Shown here one piece after another: positions 63,426-64,000 of a stretch of DNA of 64,000 nucleotides. Below the pieces are notes generated by a model that worked only from the letters and a program-made list of their open reading frames with translations, was not told the origin of the DNA and did no database searches. Made by a program: the position numbers and the translations under genes. Position 1 is the stretch's first letter. Every line of letters starts with the position of its first letter. The stretch lies in the NCBI GenBank assembly GCA_018857735.1, contig JABMCL010002254.1, positions 526,001 through 590,000 on the forward strand, given 5' to 3'. The stretch is from Alviniconcha marisindica (lineage: Eukaryota > Mollusca > Gastropoda > Provannidae).

Positions 63426-64000
63426 AACGTCCTGGTCAAAGATCCCTTCACCTGCACTTTCAGAAATGCCTCATTAACCGGATTACACAGAGGTAAGTAT
63501 GGGGTGGGGGGGGGGGGGAGGAGGGGGGGACTAATTATATCTCTCTCGGTGTCTGTACGCAGTGGGCAGTAAACAGGCATCAGTTCAGTTCAATTCAGTT
63601 CAGTTCAATTCAGTTCAGTTCAGTTCAAGATAGTATGCACTCCACCCCGTCTCTGAGAAGTTTCCCCAACGTTGCCTTTGAAACGGTTCCAATGTTCGAC
63701 TGACTGACAACAGTCCTCTCTCGTCCTTTCAAGAAAGAATGTCGAGCTCTTTCTCTTTCCACGCCTCTCACCTCCAGGCGATCGATGGTGTGATGTCCTT
63801 GGCTTTGTGCCCGCAGGTAGCGTCTCAAACTCCTCAACACTTCCGATCTTCCGAGAAGCAAGCCACTTGTGAAGGTGTCGACCAGTGACACATTCCAGCC
63901 TGGACTATCCATTCCGCCTCCCATTCTCACTATCGTGAGTCGAGAGAGGTGAAGATCCGCCTGTCTGCACATTACGTAGCGCCCACTGGCAAAAGGCTTC
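63425..64000. other. Unassigned right edge
   Basis: A (TTCAG)n-like run at 63585-63628, then a minus-strand frame (63625-63972) containing VSKATLGKLLRDGVECIL and GGGMDSPGWNVSL. This may be a dispersed repeat; it is not assigned to a family. Confidence 0.3.

Overview
The window is animal nuclear DNA. Three multi-exon genes with GT-AG introns can be read from the sequence, and the family content fits a lophotrochozoan, most likely a gastropod mollusc (inference). No prokaryotic operon, CRISPR array, rRNA or standard tRNA gene was found. More than half of the window is minisatellite: about 45 different tandem arrays, unit 15-78 bp, plus dinucleotide runs and poly-C/poly-G tracts. Most of the long open reading frames are open only because they run through such arrays.

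Layout. (1) 826-17215, minus strand: the 5' half of a CYFIP/Sra-1 gene (Rac1-binding subunit of the WAVE actin-regulatory complex). Twelve coding exons join in frame; the gene runs off the left edge. Exon 10 is present twice. (2) 17216-21015: intergenic, with a CR1-like LINE fragment and a 37-bp array. (3) 21016-31680, plus strand: CLHC1 (clathrin heavy chain linker domain-containing protein 1), nine coding exons ending in a stop and an ATTAAA signal. (4) 31700-46700: gene-poor, almost all tandem arrays. It includes a CR1-like reverse-transcriptase fragment (42095-45110, minus) with five different minisatellites expanded inside its coding sequence. (5) 46735-53132, minus strand: a complete four-exon gene for a 297-residue membrane-anchored methyltransferase matching the C-terminal domain of OvoA (ovothiol synthesis). 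(6) 53133-64000: a tRNA-derived SINE, a very uniform 42-bp array, a probable first coding exon of a type II membrane protein (56856-56975, plus), then more arrays, including a strongly strand-biased G-rich block.

The main observation is that many arrays are anchored exactly on exon-intron junctions, and their units carry copies of the splice donor or acceptor, often with some exon sequence. This is seen in all three multi-exon genes (CYFIP exons 6, 7, 10, 12; CLHC1 exons 5, 6; methyltransferase exon 4). The LINE shows the same growth from ordinary coding DNA. Together these suggest a genome in which short unique sequence is repeatedly converted into local tandem arrays, producing dozens of decoy splice sites beside real exons. 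Two CLHC1 exon edges next to arrays each look one base short, and array interiors have clusters of small indels, so part of the detail may be assembly consensus error.

The genes have no evident common pathway: CYFIP acts in actin control, CLHC1 is an uncharacterised clathrin-linker relative, and the methyltransferase is related to ovothiol biosynthesis.
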